From an uncultured Acidimicrobiales bacterium (GTDB lineage: Bacteria; Actinomycetota; Acidimicrobiia; Acidimicrobiales; SHLQ01), in assembly GCA_937922235.1 (NCBI GenBank), contig CAKZVC010000018.1, positions 50,554 through 114,553 on the forward strand: DNA of 64,000 nt, in the 5' to 3' direction. The position numbers were made by a program, and so were the translations under genes. Each line of letters begins with the position of its first letter. The stretch's first letter is position 1. This document shows positions 7,942 through 15,885 of this stretch, one piece after another. The notes beneath the pieces are model-generated. The model did not search any database and had not been told where the DNA came from. It saw nothing but the letters and a program-made list of their open reading frames with translations.

Positions 7942-9312
7942 ATGCACGCACGCTCCTCACGCACTCGCACCCTTTTCCACATCGTTCTCGATGTGCTGAT
8001 CCTGTTCATGGTTATGGCCTTCGTGACCTCACGCTTGTGGGGCCCTGGCCATCTCCTCACCTCCGGCTCGGTTCGACTTGGGGTCCCGGTGGCCATCGGG
8101 GTGCTCGGTTACCTCCTATGGGTTGGTCTGTACGACCAGGCTGAGGCCCGGCGCTGGCCCGCAGCGGTCGGCGAAGTTACACGAGCGGTAATTACTGGCG
8201 CGGCTGGCTTCTCGCTTGCTGGCTTCGTCGTCGCAGTCGGTGGTGGAGCTCGTCGTTGGCTCGTGCTCGTCGCAGCTCTCTGGTACGTCTTCTTGGCCGT
8301 TCACCACGGCCTTCGGGCAGCGTTACAGCTGAACCGCAGCCGGGTCATCGTGGCTGGTAGCCCGCGCCAAGCCATCGCCATGCGTGACGCACTCCGCCGC
8401 GACCGTCGACGCGCCTACCAAGTCGTTGGCTTCGTCGTCGACGAGTCGATCGCACGCTTGCCCGACCGAGCGTCACGCGAATCGCTCGGTGCGCTCGAAG
8501 AACTTCCCGCCCTCGTCGAGCTCCACGATGTCGACCAGGTCATGTTCTGCATGGACGGTCTAACCGGCGGCAAGTTCGCACCCCTTGCTCGAATGCTCAA
8601 CCGGCAAGGCATCGAGGTGTCGCTCACCGGCCTCGGTGACATCGCGCCACGCCGTGTTGGGATCAGTCACGTTGAGGGGCACCCGGTCATCGCCATCAGC
8701 CCGTCGATCATCTCGGGCTGGCGCATTGCGGTGAAGCGCGGCGTCGACATCGTCATCTCGTTGCTCGCTCTTGTCGCCCTTTCCCCGCTCATGGGCGCAG
8801 TGGCACTAGCGATTCGCTTCGTTGACGGTGTCAGCCCGATCTTCCGCCAAAAGCGCGTTGGTAAGGGCGGCGACCTGTTCACGATCTATAAGTTCCAAAC
8901 AATGGTGGCTGACGCTGAGGAACTGAAGATCGATCTCACCAACGAGCTCGACGGACCCGTCTTCAAGATGGAAACCGACCCGCGCATCACCAAGCTCGGC
9001 GCGGTTCTGCGCAAGACCTCGATCGATGAACTTCCGCAGCTGATCAACGTGCTTCGCGGCGATATGAGCCTGGTTGGTCCGCGACCGTTTGTTGAAAGCG
9101 AAGTCGATGCTGCACCGGCGAGCTTCCGACAGCGAGAGGCTGTCACACCGGGAATGACTGGCCATTGGCAGGTATCTGGCCGCTCCGACACCGACTTTGG
9201 CGAACTCGACGAGCTCGATCGCTGGTACGTCGATAACTGGTCGCTCGGTGAGGACCTTGGCATTCTGGCCAAGACGGTCCCAGCGGTGCTTCGCCAAAAA
9301 GGGGCCCGGTAA
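7942..9312 (+). CDS. Polyprenyl-phosphate hexose-1-phosphate transferase, copy 2 (variant motif)
   Basis: 456 aa, ATG with aggaggctga just upstream. It has the same architecture as its upstream neighbour: four membrane segments, a CoA_binding_3 domain (RVIVAGSPRQAIAMRDALRR) and a sugar transferase domain. The [21 protein letters not shown] and WYVDNW motifs are intact. Two positions differ from copy 1 and the family norm: KFRTM is KFQTM, and [10 protein letters not shown] is GMTGHWQVSG. The pair looks like a tandem duplication whose second copy has diverged, perhaps for another sugar. A hairpin with a short T-run follows. Confidence 0.88.
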   Translation: MHARSSRTRTLFHIVLDVLILFMVMAFVTSRLWGPGHLLTSGSVRLGVPVAIGVLGYLLWVGLYDQAEARRWPAAVGEVTRAVITGAAGFSLAGFVVAVGGGARRWLVLVAALWYVFLAVHHGLRAALQLNRSRVIVAGSPRQAIAMRDALRRDRRRAYQVVGFVVDESIARLPDRASRESLGALEELPALVELHDVDQVMFCMDGLTGGKFAPLARMLNRQGIEVSLTGLGDIAPRRVGISHVEGHPVIAISPSIISGWRIAVKRGVDIVISLLALVALSPLMGAVALAIRFVDGVSPIFRQKRVGKGGDLFTIYKFQTMVADAEELKIDLTNELDGPVFKMETDPRITKLGAVLRKTSIDELPQLINVLRGDMSLVGPRPFVESEVDAAPASFRQREAVTPGMTGHWQVSGRSDTDFGELDELDRWYVDNWSLGEDLGILAKTVPAVLRQKGAR

Positions 9313-9333
9313 CTCCCAGTTGTTACCGCCTGG

Positions 9334-9354
9334 TACCCCCATGTTGGGGTATTT
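9334..9354 (+). terminator. Possible terminator after the sugar transferase pair
   Basis: A six-base-pair stem tacccc/ggggta with loop catgtt lies about 20 bases after the stop and is followed by TTTG. A second weak hairpin, agccc-tttt-gggct then TTCT, lies at 9541-9558. Between them and the TetR-like gene I see no gene; the roughly 290 bases presumably hold the promoter of that gene. Confidence 0.4.
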
Positions 9355-9641
9355 GTCGATAGAGGTGCACGAGCGCGCAGTTTGTTCGCCGTTCGCTGTT
9401 CTGGTTTGTTTTTCGGCCTGGCACCATGTGGGTGGAGACGGTGGATTCCCTCCGATTCGCCGGGTGCCTTGGATCTGATTATTTGGGTCCTTGCACCCGG
9501 TGATCCGAGTTTTAGACCGTCATCGGAGGCGAGCTCGATGAGCCCTTTTGGGCTTTCTGCGCAGCCCGGCCTGCGCTACTCTCGGCTCTTGAGTTGCCGA
9601 AAGACACCCTCGGCGGGGTCCGGTAATTGCCCCCGAACGAG

Positions 9642-10403
9642 ATGCGGAAGCTCGCTGCAATGGAACTATCGAACGCGATCGACAACGTCAACGATGAGCG
9701 ATCGGTATTGTCGCGACGCAACGAAGACCTCGAGGAGTTGCTTGCCTTCGCCGTGCGCCGTCTTGTGCACGAACCGTTCGAGGTGCTTGCGAAGGGACTA
9801 AACCCGAGTCGGTTCGAAGGATGGTCGAAGGGGGCACGCAGCAAGGTTGCTCGACAGTACGGATCGGCTAGCGACCTGGTCGCCGAGGTGCTTCGTCGAG
9901 CGAGCACTCCTGAACGGGGCGATCTGGCTGGCACTCTCGAAACTGCGGCCGAAGTGATCGTCGCAGGCGAACCGTACGAGGTCGTCTCACGCGAGTTCGC
10001 CCGGGCGTTCTACAACAATCTCGCAAACGACGATGGGTTCAAGGTCCAGATCTTGGCGTGGACAGCATCGTCGAATCGTGAGTCACTACGCCAAGACCTG
10101 AGCGGGCTCTACGACTCCATGCAGGAACGCATTGCGCTCGGCATCACCGCGGTACTCGAATCGGCCGACCGCGAGCTCAAGCCGGGCCTCACCGTTGAGG
10201 AGCAGGCCGCAATGCTGCTTGCCGTTACCGAAGGGGCTGTCCTTCAAGGGGCTGTGCGCGGTCACGATCAGGTGCGGGAGCGCTATGCCGAGTACGTGAT
10301 CTTCATGATCCAAAATGGCAGTGAACCGCGGACCCAAATCATCCTCACCGATGACGCTCCCTCGGCCGTCGTTCATACAACAAGCGATCAAGCAGGTCGA
10401 TAG
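9642..10403 (+). CDS. TetR/AcrR-like regulator with divergent HTH
   Basis: About 253 aa from the ATG at 9642 (TTG at 9627 and ATG at 9660 are alternatives; no strong ribosome binding site decides). Residues around KGARSKVARQYGSASDLVAEVLRRA match the end of the TetR recognition helix and the YxxFGSKxDL linker. The expected first helices (LLAFAVRRLVHEPFEVLAKGL) fit only loosely. The C-terminal part, ERIALGITAVLESADRELKPGLTVEEQAAMLLAVTEG, is typical of TetR ligand domains. It lies between sugar transferases and pgm, so a role in polysaccharide control is possible but not shown. Family assignment is moderate. Confidence 0.5.
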   Translation: MRKLAAMELSNAIDNVNDERSVLSRRNEDLEELLAFAVRRLVHEPFEVLAKGLNPSRFEGWSKGARSKVARQYGSASDLVAEVLRRASTPERGDLAGTLETAAEVIVAGEPYEVVSREFARAFYNNLANDDGFKVQILAWTASSNRESLRQDLSGLYDSMQERIALGITAVLESADRELKPGLTVEEQAAMLLAVTEGAVLQGAVRGHDQVRERYAEYVIFMIQNGSEPRTQIILTDDAPSAVVHTTSDQAGR

Positions 10404-10462
10404 TCAGCCGATAGATCGACCGGGTGCGCCAACCCGAAGACCTGATCGAGGAGACTTGCCAG

Positions 10463-12097
10463 ATGCACGAACGCGCCGGAACGCTTGCTCAACCTGACGA
10501 CCTCATCGATGTCGATGCGCTGCTGTCGGCGTACCACGACATCACCCCTGACCCGACAAATGTCGATCAGCGGGTCGAGTTCGGAACCTCGGGTCACCGC
10601 GGATCAGCATTCGACGGGTCGTTCAACGACGATCACATCGCTGCGACCACACAGGCGATCGTTGAGTACCGAGCTGGTCAGGGCATCAGTGGTCCGCTCT
10701 TCCTCGCCAAGGACACCCACGCGCTGAGCGACCCGGCTTGGGTCACCGCCCTCGAGGTCCTTGCAGCTAACGACGTCACGGTCATGGTCGACTCGGCTGG
10801 TCGGTTCACTCCAACCCCGGCCGTAAGTCATTCGATCTTGCACCACAACCGACGCGGGGGAGCGCAGGCGGACGGCATCGTCGTCACTCCATCGCACAAC
10901 CCACCTCGTGACGGGGGCTTCAAATACAACCCGCCGCATGGCGGTCCGGCCGATTCCGATGCCACGTCGTGGATAGCGAATCGAGCCAACGAACTGCTCG
11001 AAGCCGGCAACGTTGGTGTTAAGCGAATCGGTGAGGCTGCTGCTCGGGGTGCCGACACTACGCACGCGCACGACTACATGGGCAAGTACGTTTCCGACCT
11101 CGGGAGCGTCCTCAACCTCGATGCGATTCGAACAGCAGGCGTACGGATCGGCGCTGATCCGCTCGGTGGCGCAGCTGTCGACTACTGGGGTGCGATCGCC
11201 GAGACCCACAATCTCGACCTCACTGTCATCAACCCCGAGGTCGACCCAACGTGGCGTTTTATGACGCTCGACTGGGACGGCAAGATCCGAATGGACTGCT
11301 CATCGCCGAACGCAATGGCTTCGCTCGTGGCAGGCCGAGACCGTTTCGACATCTCGACCGGAAACGACGCCGACGCCGACCGACACGGCATCGTCACTCC
11401 CGATACAGGCCTCATGAACCCGAACCATTTCTTGGCCGTCGCCATCGACTATCTCTTCGCGAACCGGCCCGAGTGGGGAGCGTCGACCGCAATTGGCAAG
11501 ACGCTCGTGTCGTCATCGATGATCGATCGGGTCGCCGCCGACTTGGGGCGCACGCTGATCGAGGTTCCGGTCGGGTTCAAATGGTTCGTGCCCGGCCTTG
11601 TCGACGGTTCGGTTGGATTTGGGGGCGAGGAGTCGGCAGGGGCGTCGTTCCTCCGCAAAGACGGAAGTGTCTGGAGTACCGACAAGGACGGCCTCATCCT
11701 GTGCTTGCTCGCCGCCGAGATTCAGGCGGTCACGGGCAAGAGCCCAAGCGAACGCTACGCCGAGCTCACTGAGCAGCACGGTGCTCCGGCCTATGCCAGG
11801 GTCGATGCACCAGCTACCCGGTCGCAAAAGGCCACGCTGAAGGCGTTGCAACCGTCCGATGTCACCGCAACCGAGATCGCTGGCGAACCAATCGTTGCGA
11901 CCCACACCGAAGCTCCTGGCAACGGTGCTGCCATTGGCGGTCTCAAAGTTCAGACCGAGAGCGCGTGGTTCGCTGCCCGCCCATCGGGCACCGAAGACGT
12001 CTACAAGATCTACGCCGAGAGCTTCCAAGGTCCAGATCATTTGGCACAGGTCCAGGACCAAGCAAAAGCCCTGGTAGATGCGGTTCTACGGGCCTGA
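10463..12097 (+). CDS. pgm: Phosphoglucomutase (alpha-D-glucose phosphate-specific)
   Basis: 544 aa from the ATG at 10463, chosen because MHERAGTLAQPDDLIDV matches the N-terminus of bacterial Pgm; gaggag lies upstream. It interconverts glucose-1-phosphate and glucose-6-phosphate, feeding UDP-glucose synthesis and glycogen. Visible are FGTSGHRG, the phosphoserine loop VVTPSHNPPRDGGFKYNPPHGG, the metal loop GNDADADRHG, the sugar-binding GGEESAGASFLR and the C-terminal phosphate-binding RPSGTEDVYKIYAES. The location beside two sugar-1-phosphate transferases fits supply of nucleotide sugars for surface polysaccharide. Confidence 0.95.
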   Translation: MHERAGTLAQPDDLIDVDALLSAYHDITPDPTNVDQRVEFGTSGHRGSAFDGSFNDDHIAATTQAIVEYRAGQGISGPLFLAKDTHALSDPAWVTALEVLAANDVTVMVDSAGRFTPTPAVSHSILHHNRRGGAQADGIVVTPSHNPPRDGGFKYNPPHGGPADSDATSWIANRANELLEAGNVGVKRIGEAAARGADTTHAHDYMGKYVSDLGSVLNLDAIRTAGVRIGADPLGGAAVDYWGAIAETHNLDLTVINPEVDPTWRFMTLDWDGKIRMDCSSPNAMASLVAGRDRFDISTGNDADADRHGIVTPDTGLMNPNHFLAVAIDYLFANRPEWGASTAIGKTLVSSSMIDRVAADLGRTLIEVPVGFKWFVPGLVDGSVGFGGEESAGASFLRKDGSVWSTDKDGLILCLLAAEIQAVTGKSPSERYAELTEQHGAPAYARVDAPATRSQKATLKALQPSDVTATEIAGEPIVATHTEAPGNGAAIGGLKVQTESAWFAARPSGTEDVYKIYAESFQGPDHLAQVQDQAKALVDAVLRA

Positions 12098-12188
12098 AGA
12101 CTCATAGGGTGATGATTCAATCAAAATAGTGCACGGAGAGTGACATTATTCTACAGTTGGGGACTCCCCATCAATCGGTCGGATCCCT

Positions 12189-14540
12189 ATGTCTCTCAAA
12201 ATGGCGCCATCTGCAATTGCACTTGCGATTGCTCTACTCGCAGTCACCCTCGTGGTGACTGGTCCAGCAACCCAGGCTTCGGCTGCAGCGGGAGACGGCG
12301 GCTGGGTTGATCATCCCGGTCTCGTTCCTGACTCTCCTGAGGGCGGCTACCCGATCATCCTCAAGACGCCGACCATCTTTGGCGTTAACAACAACTGCCC
12401 GCAGGGCTGCGAGGCACCTCGAAAGACGCTGGCCATCGACATGGTCGGGCCGTACATCGTGTCGGGCGGAAACTTCTTGAACATCGAGTTGCCGAACAAC
12501 GGCGGCGTCGTCAACCAGCCGTATCTTGCGGTCTTCGACAGTCGCACAAAAGGATTGGTCTGCACCGACCTCGACGTAGACAACGAGGTGCTCGCCATTG
12601 CGCCTGGTCCACAAGCCAACACCGCGATCATCGGCGGCCGTTTTGACAAGGTCACCGGATCCGACGGAGTTGAACGAACACGGAACAAGGTGGCACTCGT
12701 CGACCTCGACACTTGCTCGGTCGACAAGACCTGGATCGTCTCCGCCCTCAACGGCAAGGTCACCGAGTTGGCCGTTACCGGCAACCGCCTCTTCATCGGC
12801 GGCGACTTCACCAACGTCGCGGGCACCTCGATCGACCACATTGCTGAGGTCTCGCACGACGCCGCCGCGCTCAACACGGACTTCGATCCAAACTTTGAGA
12901 ACGCTCTAAGCCGTGCGGTTGTTGCGATGGAGGCATCACCGGACGGATCTCGCCTGGCGATTGTGCACCGCGCCACGCGCATCATGGGGGACGACATGCG
13001 CGGGTCGGCGATTTTCGACATCAGCGACCCGGGCGACATCACCCTCACCGACCATGAGATGTCGCCGAGCATTGGCACTGGCGACGGTGCAGGAAAGCCG
13101 TACGACAACTACTTCGACATCCAAGATGGAACGATCTCGCCCGACTTCTCGACCATCGTCATCGCTCAGGGCACAGCCACGATTTCTGACTACGTCACGG
13201 CCTTGCCGACAACCGAAGACTTTGTGTCGGAAATCTGGCAGAAGTTCATGCGCGACTCCAGCTTTGGAGTGGCCGCCACGAACGACATCGTTTACGTCTC
13301 GGGTCACTTCTGCAAGATCGACGGCGGCCCAGGTGCGACAGCGACCATGGCCCCGAACTCTGGACCTGATGAGTGCACGGGCAGCCGCAACTTCGCCGGC
13401 GGCGTCTGGCGAACTCAGCTCGCCGCACTCGACGCCAATACGGGCACACCTATCACCTGGAACCCGGGAATCGACGCCTTCGTTGGCGGGCGAGCCGTCA
13501 CGGTGGTCAACCGCGGGTTGCTCGTCGGATTTGATGGTGAGCGCAGCGACAACATTCGCACGGGAACCACCGCGTTCTTCGATTTCGGTGCTGATGACGA
13601 CCCCCGGGCAGAGCAGACATGCACAGCTTCGGTCAACGGAGCAACAGTTGACGTCGTCTGGGACTCGGTGGATGGTGTCACAAGCTACGTAGTTCGACGC
13701 AACACCAAATGGGTGGCGTCACCAGGAAACGTCACGAGCTACACCGACGCTCCGCCTTCGGGAACTCACACGTACTTCATTCGCACTGTGCTCGATGGGG
13801 TGGAATGGGATACCGAGTGTGAGCCGTCGGTGACGGTCGATGTTTCGCCGCAGACGTGTACGGCTACCAAGAACGCTGATGATTCGATTTCGCTTAGCTG
13901 GGACGAGATCGCCGGTCAGCAGACCTACATCGTTCGCCGCAACGGCTCATATGTAGCCGACGTCGGGAACTCGCTAACCTTCGACGAAACACCCGGAGTT
14001 GGCGTGTTCACGTATGTAATTCGGTCGCGAGCGAATGGATTTACCACGAATACGACGTGCAACCCCACAATCACGGTCACGAACGGTGGAGTCGCCCAAA
14101 CCTGCGAAGCGGCAGACAACGGTGACGGCACGATCACGTTGACCTGGGATGCCATTCCGGGGGAGAACAACTACATCGTTCGCCGAAACAACAGTTGGCT
14201 GGCAACTGCTGGCAATGTGTTGACCTATACCGATACGCCAGAACCTGGAGCGGTCACGTATGTGATCCGGAGTAACCAGGCTGGTGTCACGACCGACACC
14301 ACCTGCTCGAACGGACCACCCGTCAACCAGAGCTGCACCGCAACGTTCAATGGAAACATCGCCACCCTGAATTGGACTGCGATCCCCGGGGAGAACAACT
14401 ACGTGCTTCGTCGAAACGGCGGTTGGATTTCTACACCAGGCAATGTTCTGACGGCAACGGTCACCGATCACACCCCTGGTGATACCTACGAGGTCCGTTC
14501 CAATATGGCAGGAATCACCACCGACACCGCGTGCGTCTAA
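12189..14540 (+). CDS. Secreted beta-propeller-like protein with four C-terminal Cys-bounded Fn3-like modules
   Basis: 783 aa, ATG start. It has a signal peptide (ALAIALLAVTLVVTG, cleavage near ASAAAG). Residues about 40-470 contain propeller-like repeats such as LFIGGDFTNVAGTSIDHIAEV and TAIIGGRFDKVTG, reminiscent of the delta-60/DUF5122 repeats. Residues about 475-783 are four tandem modules of about 75 aa. Each starts with QTC or QSC, has a central YIVRRNxxWxAxxGN strand and ends with a TxC, suggesting one disulphide per module. Two more copies of this module close the GH26-like protein at 26984. No catalytic site seen; probably a cell-surface or matrix protein. Confidence 0.7.
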   Translation: MSLKMAPSAIALAIALLAVTLVVTGPATQASAAAGDGGWVDHPGLVPDSPEGGYPIILKTPTIFGVNNNCPQGCEAPRKTLAIDMVGPYIVSGGNFLNIELPNNGGVVNQPYLAVFDSRTKGLVCTDLDVDNEVLAIAPGPQANTAIIGGRFDKVTGSDGVERTRNKVALVDLDTCSVDKTWIVSALNGKVTELAVTGNRLFIGGDFTNVAGTSIDHIAEVSHDAAALNTDFDPNFENALSRAVVAMEASPDGSRLAIVHRATRIMGDDMRGSAIFDISDPGDITLTDHEMSPSIGTGDGAGKPYDNYFDIQDGTISPDFSTIVIAQGTATISDYVTALPTTEDFVSEIWQKFMRDSSFGVAATNDIVYVSGHFCKIDGGPGATATMAPNSGPDECTGSRNFAGGVWRTQLAALDANTGTPITWNPGIDAFVGGRAVTVVNRGLLVGFDGERSDNIRTGTTAFFDFGADDDPRAEQTCTASVNGATVDVVWDSVDGVTSYVVRRNTKWVASPGNVTSYTDAPPSGTHTYFIRTVLDGVEWDTECEPSVTVDVSPQTCTATKNADDSISLSWDEIAGQQTYIVRRNGSYVADVGNSLTFDETPGVGVFTYVIRSRANGFTTNTTCNPTITVTNGGVAQTCEAADNGDGTITLTWDAIPGENNYIVRRNNSWLATAGNVLTYTDTPEPGAVTYVIRSNQAGVTTDTTCSNGPPVNQSCTATFNGNIATLNWTAIPGENNYVLRRNGGWISTPGNVLTATVTDHTPGDTYEVRSNMAGITTDTACV

Positions 14541-14564
14541 CGCTCGCCGGAGACCGGGTGACCG

Positions 14565-15560
14565 TTAGACGATGAGGTTCTCGACCTTGTTGACCAAGTG
14601 GTCGGCCGCAGCCTTGAGTGCGGTGCCACCGGCGGTGTCAGCGAAGCTACGTAGCGAGTCATTTGCCTCGTTGGCATAGCGGCGGGCATCAGCGTGGGCG
14701 CTCTTCAGGGCGCCGCTTTGCTTGACGAGCTCGCGGGCTTCGTCGCGGGCGGTTGTGTCGATCGGGCGGCCGAGGAGCTGACGAAGATCGTTGCCAACCT
14801 CGCCGTGTGCCATCGCCCGGATGACAGGAAGCGTGTACACGCCTTCGATCATGTCGTTTCCGGCTGGCTTGCCGAGCTCTTCGTCGGTGGCGGTGAGATC
14901 GAGAATGTCATCGACGACCTGGAATGCCATGCCATAGGCCCGGCCAAAGGTGGTGAGATGCTCGATGCGGTCGCGATCGAGGCCACCGACAATGCCACCG
15001 ATGCGACACGCTGCGGCCAGTAGCGATGCGGTCTTGCCATCGATCGACCTGAGGTAGCTCTCTTCGGTGCGGTCGACCCGGTACGTAAATTCGAGCTCGC
15101 GGATCTGCCCATCGCAGAGTTGGCTGATCGTGCTCGCGAGCAGTCCAGCCACTTCGACGCCGAGTGATGCGGCGATTTCGGATGCTCGACCGAGCAAGAA
15201 GTCGCCAGCGAGGATCGCCTGATGGTTGCCCCACTTGGAGTTGACCGACTCGACGGTTCGGCGAGTTGTCGCCGAGTCCATTACGTCGTCGTGGTAGAGC
15301 GAACCTTGATGCACAAGCTCGACGGCGACTGCGCCAAGGATGACGTCGTGCTCAGCGGGAGCGAAATCTGCAGACGCCGCAGCAGCAGATGTGATGCAGA
15401 ACCCGGGGCGTACCCGTTTGCCACCAGCGCTGATCAGATGCGATGCAATGTCCTTCAAAAGCGCATTGTCCGTATCGACGGCGACCAGCAGTTGATCCTC
15501 GACGCGAGAAAGATCGGCCGAGAGCGTTGGGACTTGTTCGAGCGGACTCGCAGTGGACAC
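14565..15560 (-). CDS. Polyprenyl diphosphate synthase (trans-isoprenyl)
   Basis: 331 aa from the GTG at 15560, giving MSTASPLEQVPTLSADL; the longer upstream frame is not family-like. The enzyme condenses isopentenyl diphosphate units into long chains for menaquinone or lipid carriers. Both aspartate-rich motifs are present: DDVMD at residues 91-95 and DDILD at 217-221. AGGKRVRPGF, GDFLLGRA and GKTASLLAAACRIGG are also present. Its gene converges with the secreted protein gene and diverges from clpC. Chain length cannot be read from the sequence. Confidence 0.9.
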   Translation of the reverse strand: MSTASPLEQVPTLSADLSRVEDQLLVAVDTDNALLKDIASHLISAGGKRVRPGFCITSAAAASADFAPAEHDVILGAVAVELVHQGSLYHDDVMDSATTRRTVESVNSKWGNHQAILAGDFLLGRASEIAASLGVEVAGLLASTISQLCDGQIRELEFTYRVDRTEESYLRSIDGKTASLLAAACRIGGIVGGLDRDRIEHLTTFGRAYGMAFQVVDDILDLTATDEELGKPAGNDMIEGVYTLPVIRAMAHGEVGNDLRQLLGRPIDTTARDEARELVKQSGALKSAHADARRYANEANDSLRSFADTAGGTALKAAADHLVNKVENLIV

Positions 15561-15885
15561 ACCCCAATCGTAGGTACTTGTCGCGGATCGCGCGCTACCT
15601 AGCGGGCACAACTTCTTCGAACGTTTTCGCGAGCGATCGCGAGGAAACCTCTCCGAAACCTCCCAGATATGTCGCTGCGGGCGTTCGATTGGCCACCATT
15701 TGTAGGGATTTCTCAAATTGGGAATGAATTCGATTCGACAGACGCTCACTGCATGGCAGAAGCTGCCGAAGAGGCTAGGGAAGGCTTTAGCCCCAAGAGT
15801 GGTTAGACAGGTAACGTCCGCACGAACGTGTGCTGTCGGAGCTGGTCGATAGACTCGGCAGTACTAGGTCGCAGAGGAGAAACCG
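15561..15885. other. 325-bp divergent intergenic region between polyprenyl synthase and clpC
   Basis: No gene seen. It must hold the promoters of both flanking genes. Besides the ClgR-like site (separate entry) there is a tcgcga-gcga-tcgcga dyad at 15627-15642. A ribosome binding site gaggagaa precedes the TTG start of clpC. I could not assign -35/-10 boxes with confidence. Confidence 0.5.
15669..15686. promoter_or_regulatory. Candidate ClgR operator upstream of clpC
   Basis: The site atgtCGCTGCGGGCGttc fits the actinobacterial ClgR consensus WNNWCGCYNANRGCGWWS as I recall it, with one mismatch (C for the central A). ClgR activates clp protease genes in Corynebacterium and Mycobacterium. The site lies about 200 bases before the clpC start. 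Binding is inferred from the match only. Confidence 0.4.

Noticed and set aside
12157..12170. tgggg-act-cccca dyad upstream of the secreted propeller protein as another REP copy
   Set aside because: Five-base arms only and no similarity in the flanks to the other palindromes.
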